The notes beneath the pieces were generated by a model, which was given only the letters and a program-made list of their open reading frames with translations, searched no databases and was not told the origin of the DNA. A stretch of 64,000 bases of DNA. It comes from Amaurobius ferox (Eukaryota > Arthropoda > Arachnida > Araneae > Amaurobiidae). This document shows, piece by piece, positions 54,301 to 64,000 of the stretch. The stretch covers positions 107,516,697 through 107,580,696 of the forward strand of contig OX578146.1 in assembly GCA_951213105.1 (NCBI GenBank). The letters are read 5' to 3'. The first letter of the stretch is position 1; the number at the start of each line of letters is the position of its first letter. Made by a program: the position numbers and the translations under genes.

Positions 54301-55539
54301 CAAAATTAACATTGATTATATACTATTTAATTAAATAGTATGCTTTTGCCATGCAATACGGTGAAACTAAAGTTACACCAAAGTCACAATGATCGTCTCA
54401 AACAATTTGGGTGTTTTCCAAACATGAAGTTTTAACCCCTTTCATTTATCTCCATGGATGAAACTACAAAATTCCAAATCTTTATACAAAATTTTACTCG
54501 CACTGCTATCAGGAATAATCTATAAAAATATATACCTTGTTAATTAAAAACAGTATAAACGGCTGATTAAAAATATTAACCGGTTTTGAATGCAAAGAAC
54601 AGCCTCCTGTTCTTTGCCTGGGGCTGTTCTTTAATACTTTCAATCAACGTTTTATATTTATACAGTTAAACTAACGAAGTATATTTTTATAGTATTTTTT
54701 TTTCAAAACCTTCCGCGAGTCAATAAAAAATAAAACAAATACTTGAAGCTAGACTATTCCATCATACTTACTCCCAAACGTAGACCACTGCAAATATTTT
54801 CCCAAAGCCAAATACTACCTGATTATACAACACGCCACGCCATTATCCCATACGTTATTTGTATCATGAATTAAGCGCATCTCAACATGACAAAACAGCA
54901 CATGATTCAGAGGGTTGGTCGAACCTCTACAAGTGCCATACAACACGATCCAGTTTTAAATTGATTTAAATTCGGATAAACTGCTTCTTATTAATGAAAA
55001 GCAGGCAACTCCGATGAACCACGCCTTTCTCGATGGTATGTTCTATCCGACAAATATCTAAGTGGGCAGACGATGGGAGAACATAGAACCTTGATCATTA
55101 TCTCCAAAAGTACTGTCAACATGGATATCCAATCCGAATATCATTTCGGAACGTGATGGATAGGAAAATTACAAAGGCCTTCAGGGCCTGTTCCTTCATC
55201 AGACTCCACCTCATTGTTCTAGGGCCCAGCAGGATGGAACGACAAGGGCCTACAATGTAGCTGCAGCAAGCCACTGCGATGATGGAGCACAGTTAAATAA
55301 CAAGTTTTGGGGAGAAAAAATTCGATACTGGGTGGTCTTTTATATGTGAGAAGCAGAGAGCGAAATTAGGGAAAACCATTGACCCCGAATCGATTAATTT
55401 ATGGAGGATTTTATGAGGTAAAAGTGGGTGCTATCAAAAGAAGTAAATGTTCTCTGTAATTTATGCGATATATGAAGAAAACGCGATTTTTGGAAAGAAC
55501 GCCATACTATTTGAGACGCCACACGATTTTCTCATACTA
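54300..55539. other. Unassigned; GC-richer block at 54950-55330
   Basis: No gene recognised. 54600-54640 contains the inverted pair AGAACAGCC...GGCTGTTCTTT. The GC-richer block is broken in all frames. Confidence 0.45.
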
Positions 55540-55923
55540 CAGTAAAATTCCCTTAACCCGGCATCCACTGATTCGGCACGCCCGATAGTCCGTCACAACT
55601 CTTGAACCGCATTCGGGTCCGTTCAGCTGTACTGGTGAATATTAACAATAATAGACTAGGTTATTTTATATGTACATTTGTATTCATTGAGGTTTACTTT
55701 AATTTTAATTTTATTTAAATGTTTCTTCACGTACCGTACAGTATAATATAACACTGTGTAACGTTTGAGGCAAATAAATATCACATTTATTGTTCCTTAT
55801 TTTGTTCTAAATTAACTTTTCCTATTTTTTATCCCATTTTAATTTGACATACCATAATTCAGTAAATTTGGTAATTCGGCATCGCTGAAATCTCAAACGT
55901 GCCAGATTATCGGAAGTTTACTG
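55540..55923. mobile_element. Pogo/Tigger-like MITE (384 bp)
   Basis: The left end CAGTAAAATTCCCTTAACCC, then GGCA...GATTCGGCACGCC, faces the right end GTGCCAGATTATCGGAAGTT then TACTG. TA flanks both sides (55538-55539 and 55924-55925). CAGT...CCGATAATCCGGCAC-like ends are typical of pogo/Tigger elements. The interior is AT-rich with no transposase. Confidence 0.75.
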
Positions 55924-55977
55924 TACTTGTATGTAAGAAAAACCAATTCAACCAACTGAGTCTAATCGTCTATGACG

Positions 55978-56070
55978 CCTGGCGAGAATTTGGGGATCAT
56001 GAGTACAATTTTGGAACAATATCGCCAACTTAGCGACATTGAGGAAACGTCGCCAAGTTGCAAAATTATA
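55978..56070 (+). repeat. Family E short GGCGA repeat, copy 3
   Basis: CTGGCGAGAATTTGG, AATATCGCCAACTTAGCGAC and ACGTCGCCAAGTTG in the same order as copies 1 and 2. Confidence 0.6.
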
Positions 56071-56079
56071 GTCACACGC

Positions 56080-56817
56080 GTGTATAATGTGGGTATGAGT
56101 ATATGAACGTTGTGTACAGTAAACTGTAGAAAGCACTAGTGCTCGTTTACTCAGTTTTCATTTCATACGGCCATTTTACGAACTTTGACGATATGCTTAC
56201 TTAGTTTTGAATATCAACTGCGGCAAACCTAACTTGACAGATATGGTTATTATAGTAACATACTTAGTTTTGAATATCAACTGCGACAAATCTAACTTGA
56301 CACTACAAAGAAATAGGAAAAACTGTAATCCTCCGCTAAGTAATATAGTCCATCTGATAAATCCTATTTATAATTAAAAATAAAACAAAAATTACTTTTA
56401 TAAACCGATGGTTTGGGTTTAAATTAATCGATTTCTAAAATAAATATTCAAAATTCCACTTATATGTTTTTTATATTTCCATAAAATATAAATCATCTAA
56501 ATTGGTACTTAAAAAAATTCTGTCACTATGGTAACCAACTAGTCAATGTACGCATAATGGGCATATGAATACGAAACTAAGCAATTAACCTGTTATAACT
56601 TAATCTAATTAAGTTAGCCGCATCGATTATCGTGGTTATAGGAATACTTTAACATGGAAATTTAATAATAATAGTAATAGTAAAATTTTGAGTTTTAGTT
56701 GAAGGAATTGATTGATTTGAATTCAAGCCATCGGTTTTAAATAGCAAAATTTTAGATTTTAGATACTTACCGTTTGACATATGGACTGTACAGAGTTTGA
56801 TACATGGACTATACATA
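56080..56817. other. Unassigned; contains a 43-bp direct repeat
   Basis: ACTTAGTTTTGAATATCAAC, then TGCG(G/A)CAAA(C/T)CTAACTTGACA, occurs at about 56208 and 56262, separated by ~12 bp. Confidence 0.7.
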
Positions 56818-57522
56818 GTTGACCTCGCTTTTCGAGCGTCGACAATTAATTTTAGCTACATACTTTCAATTTGAAAGTTTATTAAAATTAAATGCGAAAC
56901 TCTTTCATATATATATTTTTTTTCTGGTGGGTGGTATTTTCATAAAAACACGCAGGGTCTAAATTTTTACACGGGCCCTTGAGCAAAAAAAGTTTAATCC
57001 GGAAAAGTTACGTTGTACAGTAACTAACTATAGTTAAAAGTAAAAAACCCGATTTAATAATCTGCAATATTCATAAAGATATTTACAAGGGAAATGATGC
57101 AAAAACTTACTAAAATTGAACAATTGAATGGAGTTTTCCCTCCACACTGAATTGTTCAGCAGGGGCTGATTATAAATTGAACTCAGACTTTGCATTTAAA
57201 GCAACAGTTTTTGTTGTCCTCGGTACTGATTCCCGGATTTATAGGGGGGAAATTCCCGATTATTTACAACCAATAACTCGCCAAATATTGCAGATAATTG
57301 CATCTGCTTTTTTTTTTTTTTTACACTTGTACAGCACAACTTTTTCTTCAAATTGAACTTTTTTTGTTCAAGGGACCATCTAAATATTTAGACCCACTCA
57401 TATAAAAACACTACCTACCGGGGGGAAAAATTATATGAAAAAATTTCGAATTTAATTCCAACTTTTAAATTGGAAGTTATGTGTCTAAAACCCATTGTCA
57501 AAACTCAAAAAGCGAGGTCAAC
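56818..57522. mobile_element. 705-bp TIR element with ~200-bp arms
   Basis: The left arm starts GTTGACCTCGCTTTTCGAG. The right arm ends with the inverse (AAAAAGCGAGGTCAAC). The arms share, in mirror order, TTTAGxxACATAxxTTCxAA, the GG(T/G)GGGTGG/CCTACCGGGG region, GGGTCTAAATxTTTA and CCCTTGA(G/A)CAAAAAAAGTT. The loop (57020-57300) has no ORF. Superfamily unknown; no clear target duplication. Confidence 0.72.
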
Positions 57523-57657
57523 TTTGTTGAAAAACACCCCGTGTATTGCTTAGCGGATGCTCATAATCTTCGTAATACCTCTGTGTCAAATAAATTTGCG
57601 CGTGGTATATTTGATTTAAAATGACACGCAAAACCATAATCGCCCATTCACAGCCGA

Positions 57658-57665
57658 TATAAAAA
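57658..57665 (+). promoter_or_regulatory. TATA-box-like TATAAAAA
   Basis: GATATAAAAACC, 81 bp before the ATG of the next ORF. A start near 57690 would give a ~48-nt leader. Confidence 0.3.
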
Positions 57666-57738
57666 CCTCCTTAATTTAATCAACACGAGTTCAAAACTCT
57701 CCCATTCCACAAGCTGTCACCTAACTCAAACAGCAATT

Positions 57739-57939
57739 ATGAAGTCAACTAGTCCTAAATTGCCATACTGGTTTCATAAGACCCCCGGGCGGTGCGTATA
57801 TTGGCTTGCCTATTTCGATTGCAGAGACGCCTGCAAAAGCACCCCGTCCATCGAATACATTAATTTCATTAACGAGGCAAGGATTAATAGTCGTCTGCGA
57901 ATCATGATCCGTCCGTCATGTACCTGCATCAGCATTTGA
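57739..57939 (+). CDS. Candidate small ORF (66 residues), TATA-led, stop overlapping AATAAA
   Basis: MKSTSPKLPYWFHKTPGRCV YWLAYFDCRDACK...ARINSRLRIMIRPSCTCISI. No family recognised. Five cysteines (residues 19, 28, 32, 62, 64), aromatic-rich N-terminal half, basic C-terminal half; no clear signal peptide. Context is more gene-like than most ORFs here: TATAAAAA 81 bp upstream, GC-richer coding segment, and an AATAAA (57939-57944) overlapping the TGA stop. A 3' UTR would then be only ~20 nt, which is unusual. It may be a remnant of a larger gene or element. The nearby TIR element ends 136 bp upstream of the TATA. Confidence 0.3.
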   Translation: MKSTSPKLPYWFHKTPGRCVYWLAYFDCRDACKSTPSIEYINFINEARINSRLRIMIRPSCTCISI

Positions 57940-57959
57940 ATAAACGTGACGTGCTGATA

Positions 57960-59960
57960 CCATCAAAGGCTGATACGCGTATGCAAAACACACATGCTAC
58001 AAATAAGATTCCAGATATGGCAGAGGCCCGTCAAAGGGGGTGTCTGTGAATTTGTAGAAAAAGCATGACCGTTCTTATTTTCTTTTTTTCGCAAATAATG
58101 TCATTCAGAGAGGGATTCAACCGACTAATTGCTGATTCGAATTTGAATGCGGTAAGGTATGGTCACCGTAGGTGGTGGCACGATTGAAGGACCTCCCTGC
58201 AGCTCAAGGTTAGGCGACATGCAGAGTTTAAGCTTTTTTATAGAAGTATTAGCAATTCTGCTTCACTTGCACAGAACGGAAAAGAAAATAATTTCAAATG
58301 CGGAGTGCGACTGCGCATTGAATGTAGTGAAGGTTGTTCCATGGGCAAATTCGCGCTTTTTTAGGCTGGAGCAGTTAATTACCTTGCTTAACTTTTGCAC
58401 GTGAAACAGTTCCAATCCAAACTTCAGTCAAGAAGAAAGTCTTATGCGGGCGGATAACACATCCACATGATTTTTCATACAGACTCAAATTCGTTTTTTC
58501 CCCTTGCACTATTTCAGTTTTCTCTCACTAAATATCTCATCAAATGAACACTTATTTGACATCAGTTCGGAAATGAGAGAACGAGCAGGTTTAAAATAAT
58601 TTACTTTTGCATTTGGAAACTTGGCAACTTTTGAAATAATTTAAATGATACCCAAAAGAAATGTGTTGCAACTAATCCATATAATCATACCGCATAAGAA
58701 AAGCCTTTCTTACACAGTATGTCTGTCACACTTGGCGATACATTTGGAAACGACTTTTGTGATATTAGCAACAAATATGGCACAATCTAACCAACTTGAC
58801 AACACACCACACTCACTGAGAACACTTTTGCCTGAAGATTTTAGGAGCGCAATGGGTTCAGGTGGACAGATGAGAGGGAATCCTATACATAACTTTATGC
58901 ACATCGTTATATGACACTAATTGTTAGTATAATGTGAGCATAAATATGCAATATTTATACCATCGGCTACTTATATGCATAAATCGACCTACCGTTACTG
59001 CTGCTGCTAGATATTATAGATGAATACCATTGACAGATAAGACATACAAAATATTACATCCAGGACTGTATGCATAAACACATATGGCTTTGGCTGGGAT
59101 GGGACGGCAGGTGATTACATGTTTATAAATGGGTGTGCATTGCGCCCTGCAAGACGACACGTGCGGGCACGCGTCCCGTCCACACCGAGCACTTCACTAA
59201 TCTTTTGAAATCCATTTAAAAATCGGCCGACGATAGTGTGCAAGATAGAAGGGGGGCTGCGGGCACCCGCCGACTCTGCAAAAGAGATCGCCGCCCCTCG
59301 AGTCATAATATCGGATGACACGCCACGTGCCCCTTTGTGCCAAGCGGAGTTGCACAATAACTGAATGACGTCGGACGGGAACCTGGTATTTCAAAGTGAG
59401 TAGAATAAATATCATGATCAGAAGTAGATTGAGTTATCGTTAAATGTCATTAATGTACACGTTTCTAATAGAGAAGACTTCAGATGAATGAAAGAGGGGC
59501 CCGATTGTCAGAAAGGCCCTAGGGTAAACGATGAAAAAAATCGAAAATTGATACAAATGCAAGGAAAAATTTGTGAATTATTTATTCGTTTACACGGCAC
59601 TTTGCAAATTTTGCATCTAGGTTATTAGCTTAATGTGCAAAAACTTCTAACAGAGACGGAATACAGCACCCAGTTGTCCTGACAAGACAGACCTGGGTGC
59701 TTTCAGGATGAAGATGAAGTGTCTGTAGGATGAAGAAATCCCAGATAAGTAATTTAAAACGCAGAAATCGACAACAAAACTATATTGGCCCTTATGATAT
59801 CCGTAAAGGCCAGAGAAGGAAGTATCGTTAAAAATGTTCCTTGGTTCAAAAATATTTTTTTTTACAGTCTACGTCCGACTAATTACAGGAAGTCGGTGAT
59901 TTTGCGTACAATTTTTGGCAAATAGCTAGATCACAACGGCAAATGCTGCACACATAAAAT
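57960..59960. other. Unassigned stretch with three GC-richer blocks
   Basis: ATG-initiated plus frames at 58159-58404 (81 codons) and 58645-58914 (89 codons) have no motif I know. 58440-58500 vaguely resembles a decayed A 3' end. 59100-59380 is CpG-rich and open on the minus strand in two frames (MCNSAWHKGARGVSSDIMTR...), possibly an old transposon gene, not identifiable by eye. Confidence 0.4.
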
Positions 59961-59977
59961 GTTATAAGCATACAATC

Positions 59978-60010
59978 GTTTCGAAACCCCATGATGGTTT
60001 TCTTCATCAG
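59978..60010 (-). other. Hammerhead-like half motif (CTGATGA ... GAAAC)
   Basis: On the minus strand CTGATGA (60010-60004) is followed by GAAAACC...GGTTTC (a 6-bp stem with one bulge) and GAAAC ending at 59978. No matching stem III/GTC/stem I is visible on either side, so an active ribozyme is not supported. Confidence 0.3.
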
Positions 60011-60059
60011 TATAGCAAGTGTCAAGAATGACCTCGACTTTGTGTCGGTTAGCGTAAAA

Positions 60060-61175
60060 AAGTTCGAAACTATCGATTCAGCCTGGGTTAAGGGGCCGCT
60101 TTAACCCTTGCAAGGGCCCCTACGTAAATAAATTCTAGGGTCCCCCTATAAAACTTTTATAGTAAAGAAAAATGTACACTGAGTACGTAAAAGGGGCCCC
60201 AGAGTTTGTTTACGTTGCTGGAATTAACAGCTTAAAACTCAAAATTTTCATTTTGCTGAAATCAACAAATCCTCTGATGAATTCTAAGTAATGCAGAAAC
60301 GAGCTTAACACAGAATTATTTTTGGGCCCCATGCAAATCCAGGCATATTTAACTGCAATTTTAAATTATTGTTTACATTAAAATTTAAAAATACAGTTAG
60401 GTATGTCACGGTACATTCTTTGTGAACTCATTTAAATGAATTAGAGCATGACCGTATCCCCCATTTTAATGGAGTGCTGGGGGGGGGGGGGGGGAGGATC
60501 TGTGGACACTCGTGAAGCCAAAGGGTTAGCCGCCTCTCGAAACTGTCGGTATCGGTTGACGGGGCACGTGCACTTTCAGAACTGGCATACGGGAAAGGAT
60601 GTCCTATATAATTAAAATTGTGTGGTGGAAAATCAAATTGAAGCACATCCTCCCTCCCCCAACCATGACGAATGATTTAGCGTTTCAAAGACAGTCGTAA
60701 GTTGAAGTATCGCTAGTTGAAAACCAATTTCCCATAAACTGAATGATCTAAACTAAAATGCCTGCCCCCCTCCCCCAAATTACAACACAAACCATAAAAT
60801 ACCTTAACAAATAAAGCAACGAGATATTGAAATAAATAAATGAAATTATAAATCTGCAGCGTAGGTATATTTGTGTAAAAAAGTCTAACTCCTCACGTAT
60901 CACCGTATCTCCACAAATCCTCGAGATAGAGACTTCAATTTTTTCAGGAATGTTCCTTGTGGCTCAACCACAGAGAACTAATATTTCCGTAACACATTTC
61001 TATTAAGATTTTTTAAAAATAAGATGACTAAGTGCGTCGATCCAGTAACTATCGAGTGTGAATAGGTTTTTTCACAGACAGTTTGTCCAAATCTGTACAC
61101 ACATGAGCCTTAATCAAAGGAGAGTTGCATTGTCAAGAAAGATGGTTAAGGATCATCCCCATTGTCTACAGTAAA
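60060..61175. other. Unassigned, with G16 tract and GGGCCCC-rich repeat
   Basis: 60095-60200 has GGGGCCGC, GGGCCCC and AGGGTCCCCC words reminiscent of a degenerate interspersed repeat. G16 at 60479-60494. 60920-60965 has a GATAGAGACTTCAATTTTTTCAGGAATGTTC phrase like the family D body. Confidence 0.4.
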
Positions 61176-61180
61176 CAAAC

Positions 61181-61310
61181 TGACTACTTATGGGCTACAC
61201 AAAGACATTGACTACCCATTAACTACGCAAACACTTTTGACTACCCGTTGGTTACACAAACACATTCACTACCTTTTGGTGACACAAATATATTGACTAT
61301 ACCAACTGGC
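61181..61310. repeat. Degenerate ~28-bp minisatellite
   Basis: TGACTACCCGTTGGTTACAC plus AAACACATT and variants, four to five units of 27-29 bp. A C13 tract follows at 61353-61365. Confidence 0.75.
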
Positions 61311-61369
61311 TGAACGATATTTACCACCGTTAACCACCCTTTATTCAATAGTCCCCCCCCCCCCCTTCC

Positions 61370-62955
61370 CGCCCATTTTCCGAACCTAGGGGGTCAGATA
61401 ATCAAGGAATGATACTTGAGTTAGAGTTTCATAATTTTGTAAAGATGTAACGCACATACCAAGTAAAATTTCCTTTAGAAAGTAAGTCCTCCATGACAGG
61501 GCTGTAGTCAGAGATGAAATTCAAGAGGGGCTGAAGTGAAATTCAAGGGGAAGGGGGGCTCCGCTCAACAGTATTAAAGGAGAGGCTCACCAAAAACACA
61601 GTTAATCATTAGCATTTATTAACCATAATAGTTGCAAATATATATTTCAATCCATATAAATTATGAAGAAATAATTTCATATTTGTAACCTAAGAGCTGA
61701 TTAGGAAATTCCCTATAGCTACTATGCATCAATATTAATATATAATAATTGCAATTAATTTTAATATAAGCATTAACTAATAGCAAATATATTAATTGAA
61801 GAAAATTTCTGAAAGTTAATTCAAGTTAACGCTTAATATTGACATTGACTTTTAACTACTTATACCTTATAAAGTAAAAAAAAAACTGATAACCCCGCTA
61901 TAATACAAAAGTATCCAAATAATATTGTCTTCATTTTTAGAATAGTTTTAAATTAAATATGTAAATAAATTGATCATCGATATAACCACAAATTCAACTA
62001 AATTAAAATATCTTTAAAACAAATTAATAAAAACATCTCATAAAGAAATTTTTAATACAAAATTTGGATGACATATTGGATACAATTTCATATCACTACT
62101 AAAAACTTAATATTTTGATCAGGGGGCTGAGAATACCCTTGGAGAGGGGCTTAGCCTCCCTGGCATCTGTCTGACTACTGTCCTGCTCCATGAAATCCAT
62201 GCCCCATGGGCAGCATGTCGATATCTGGCCTCTTCTGAGACAAACCCTCTTTCCTCCCAGAACTAATGGCATTTTCTGCACAAAATTATACCAACTTGAC
62301 TGATTCTTGTATCAGCATTTCCTCCTATATATATCAGCACGGTGAAATTATCAAAACATCTGCACCACGAATACGAAAAATTCAGAAGAAGAAAAAAAAA
62401 CTTTCCAAACCATACAATCTGTCAATAAAATGAACGTCGACCACTCCTCAAGCATATCTTTCAATCGAGCCGACATAGAGGGAGAAAAATTACATTCTTA
62501 TCGTCTGCGGAACGAGCAATGATACATCAAAGCCCGAATTCTACATCCTACGGGAGCAGGTGTGGGTCTATAATGATGTTAAAGAAAATTCCCCCAATGA
62601 GACCTCGCATGCTGAAAGACAAATAAATCAACAAGAATTGTAATTGGTCCAATTATGCGATAAATATCTCTCCATATTGAAAAGTAACTCCATTCACAGA
62701 ACCGGAATGAGTCGAGTTGTGTTGATCGTATGCTGCTTTTACTGTTTCTTTGTAAGAAAAAGTAAAGTGTATACATTGTGCGTTTGATTAACAATCCTCA
62801 ATTGGGCAGAACAATACTGGTTAAAAATGACTTCCTAATCGGCAGCGTGACAGAGTCTTTATCAGGCTGGAGTACAATATATCACCTTCCAATTAGAACG
62901 TAATCTACATCCTAGTTATTTATCTATTCACTAAACTGTCTGTCTAACAAAGCTA
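61370..62955. other. AT-rich unassigned stretch
   Basis: No gene or family recognised. 62120-62280 is GC-richer, but its minus frame (60 codons) has no motif. Confidence 0.5.
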
Positions 62956-62960
62956 TTTTT

Positions 62961-63584
62961 ACTTTCCCTACAATACATGGCAATGTATAGGGAAGTATTG
63001 GAATCGTGTCTCGAGTTTTTGACGGAAATACACTTTTTGAGCACTCTAGAACCCGATAAAACTATTTTTAGAGTGACGTCTGTCCAGGCAATGTATGTAT
63101 TATCCACTCTAACTGAACAACCAATTGACTCCATTTCACAAAATTTGGTAGATAAGTCATTTGTGGGTTACCCTGGTGCTGATTAGATTTGGGTACGATT
63201 CGAAAAAAAAAAAAAATAACCTGCCTTTTTTGCGAAATGGCTCGCAATAAAATCTAAAAGACTACGTATAGTTACATGAACCGATTAACTGCTTGTTTCA
63301 TATGTAGTTTTTGACAACAACAGGAATAAGACCAACCCCATAGTTCTAGGACGAACCGTTCTCGAGATATTTAGTTTTTTACTATTTTTGTAGCGTCGCC
63401 TTTGGAAATTTATCTAGCTATACTAAATGAAAAAGAAAATTGAATTAAAGCTGCGAACTCAGTGTCATTACAAATAATTATCCGTGTTATTTTGTGCAAT
63501 GAAACTCATTTTAATGAATTGTGAAAAAAGAAAGAGAAGATGAATTTATGTTTGCAGGAAAAGTCCTGTCCTACCCACATCAGA
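62961..63584 (+). mobile_element. Family A element (624 bp, one subrepeat)
   Basis: 5' palindrome 62961-62996, one subrepeat, 3' end CTACCCACATCAGA at 63584. It leads directly into the tandem array of A ends. Confidence 0.88.
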
Positions 63585-63589
63585 TTTTC

Positions 63590-64000
63590 ACTTTCCTTTT
63601 ACAATATATGGTAATGTATAGGGAAAGTCATGAAATGCTGTCGAAAATCGAATTTGCCCACATGAGATTTTCACTTTCATTACAATATATGGCAATGTAT
63701 AGGGAAAATCATAGAATTATGTCCAAAATCAGATTTTTACTTTCATTACAATATATGGCAATGTATAGGGAAAGACATGGAATCATGTCGAAAATCAGAT
63801 TTTTATTTTCATTACAATATATGGCAATGTATAGAGAAAGTCATAGAATCATGTCCAAAATCAGATTTTTACTTTCATTACAATATATGGCAATGTATAG
63901 GGGAAGACATGGAATCATGTCGAAAATCAGATTTTTACTTTCATTACAATATATGGCAATGTATAGAGGAAGACATGGAATCATGTCGAAAATCAGATTT
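63590..64000 (+). repeat. 66-bp tandem array built from joined family A ends
   Basis: Units start ACTTTCATTACAATATATGG, the A 5' palindrome, and close with GTCGAAAATCAGATTTTT. The final CAGATTTTT is the A 3' terminus plus its T run. Starts at 63590, 63672, 63739, 63805, 63871 and 63937 (mostly 66-bp steps); it continues past the window edge. The first unit (63590) is longer and still carries GCCCACATGAGATTTT, closer to the true A 3' end. Confidence 0.93.

Noticed and set aside
59115..59415. Harbinger-type transposase on the minus strand
   Set aside because: GC-rich and open in two frames, but no diagnostic helix-turn-helix or catalytic residues could be identified by eye.

Overview
The window looks like intergenic, repeat-dominated DNA from an invertebrate animal, most likely an arthropod. 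It is strongly AT-rich and full of microsatellites, and it contains no long open reading frame and no recognisable host gene. It does contain remnants of animal-type transposable elements: a mariner-type foldback, a pogo/Tigger-type element, hAT-like ends, the C-terminus of a LINE reverse transcriptase, and tRNA-like SINE heads. The species cannot be named from the sequence. There is no sign of bacterial gene organisation.

Two interspersed families account for much of the length. Family A (about 740-930 bp when complete) has at least nine long copies on both strands plus fragments. It starts with a palindrome around ACTTTCCCTGCA, has an internal GT/GTCT microsatellite, carries a ~155-bp subrepeat in variable number, and ends in a hairpin and CACATCAGA inside a T run. 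The inverted copy of its 5' end lies internal to the 3' hairpin. These traits match what is known of Helentron-derived non-autonomous elements (HINE/DINE-1 type). Family B (about 1.3-1.45 kb, four long copies plus fragments) also has terminal hairpins and a GACA microsatellite near its 3' end. Families C, D, E, F, G, H and J are less abundant. Many copies are nested: A in A, B in A, and B in a terminal-inverted-repeat (TIR) element.

Layout. 0.4-1.1 kb: a 713-bp TA-flanked TIR element. 1.5-4.2 kb: microsatellites, families G and H, and a 519-bp mariner palindrome. 4.6-5.4 kb: family A. 6.7-7.7 kb: a 61/43-bp satellite. 8.1-8.9 kb: family C. 9.75-12.4 kb: a possible hAT-like element carrying B. 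12.4-17.8 kb: F, C, A and B fragments and a possible SINE. 18.8-20.8 kb: a 185-bp satellite. 21.4-26.3 kb: hAT-like ends, a SINE and minisatellites. 26.3-28.8 kb: an A/A inverted pair. 29-32 kb: a tiny 56-59-bp insertion, a hAT-like fragment, a CACTCT hairpin cluster and a foldback MITE. 32-37.3 kb: nested A and B. 37.3-38.2 kb: a GC-richer island with promoter-like motifs. 39.6-47.3 kb: A, D, B, a long microsatellite, a TIR element interrupted by B, and ~200-bp decayed repeats. 49-53.2 kb: A, a hammerhead-ribozyme-like motif, a minisatellite, B and a LINE tail. 53.4-57.9 kb: G, F duplication, pogo MITE, another TIR element and a small candidate gene. 58-62.9 kb: mostly unassigned. 63.0-64 kb: an A copy that runs into a 66-bp satellite built from A's own joined ends.

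The best leads are the hammerhead-like motif at 50224-50286, the A-derived satellite at the right edge, and a 56-59-bp hairpin insertion found twice inside the same target motif with direct repeats. Candidate genes (37897-38124, 51085-51321, 57739-57939, 17797-18105) are short and unrecognised and are offered with low confidence.
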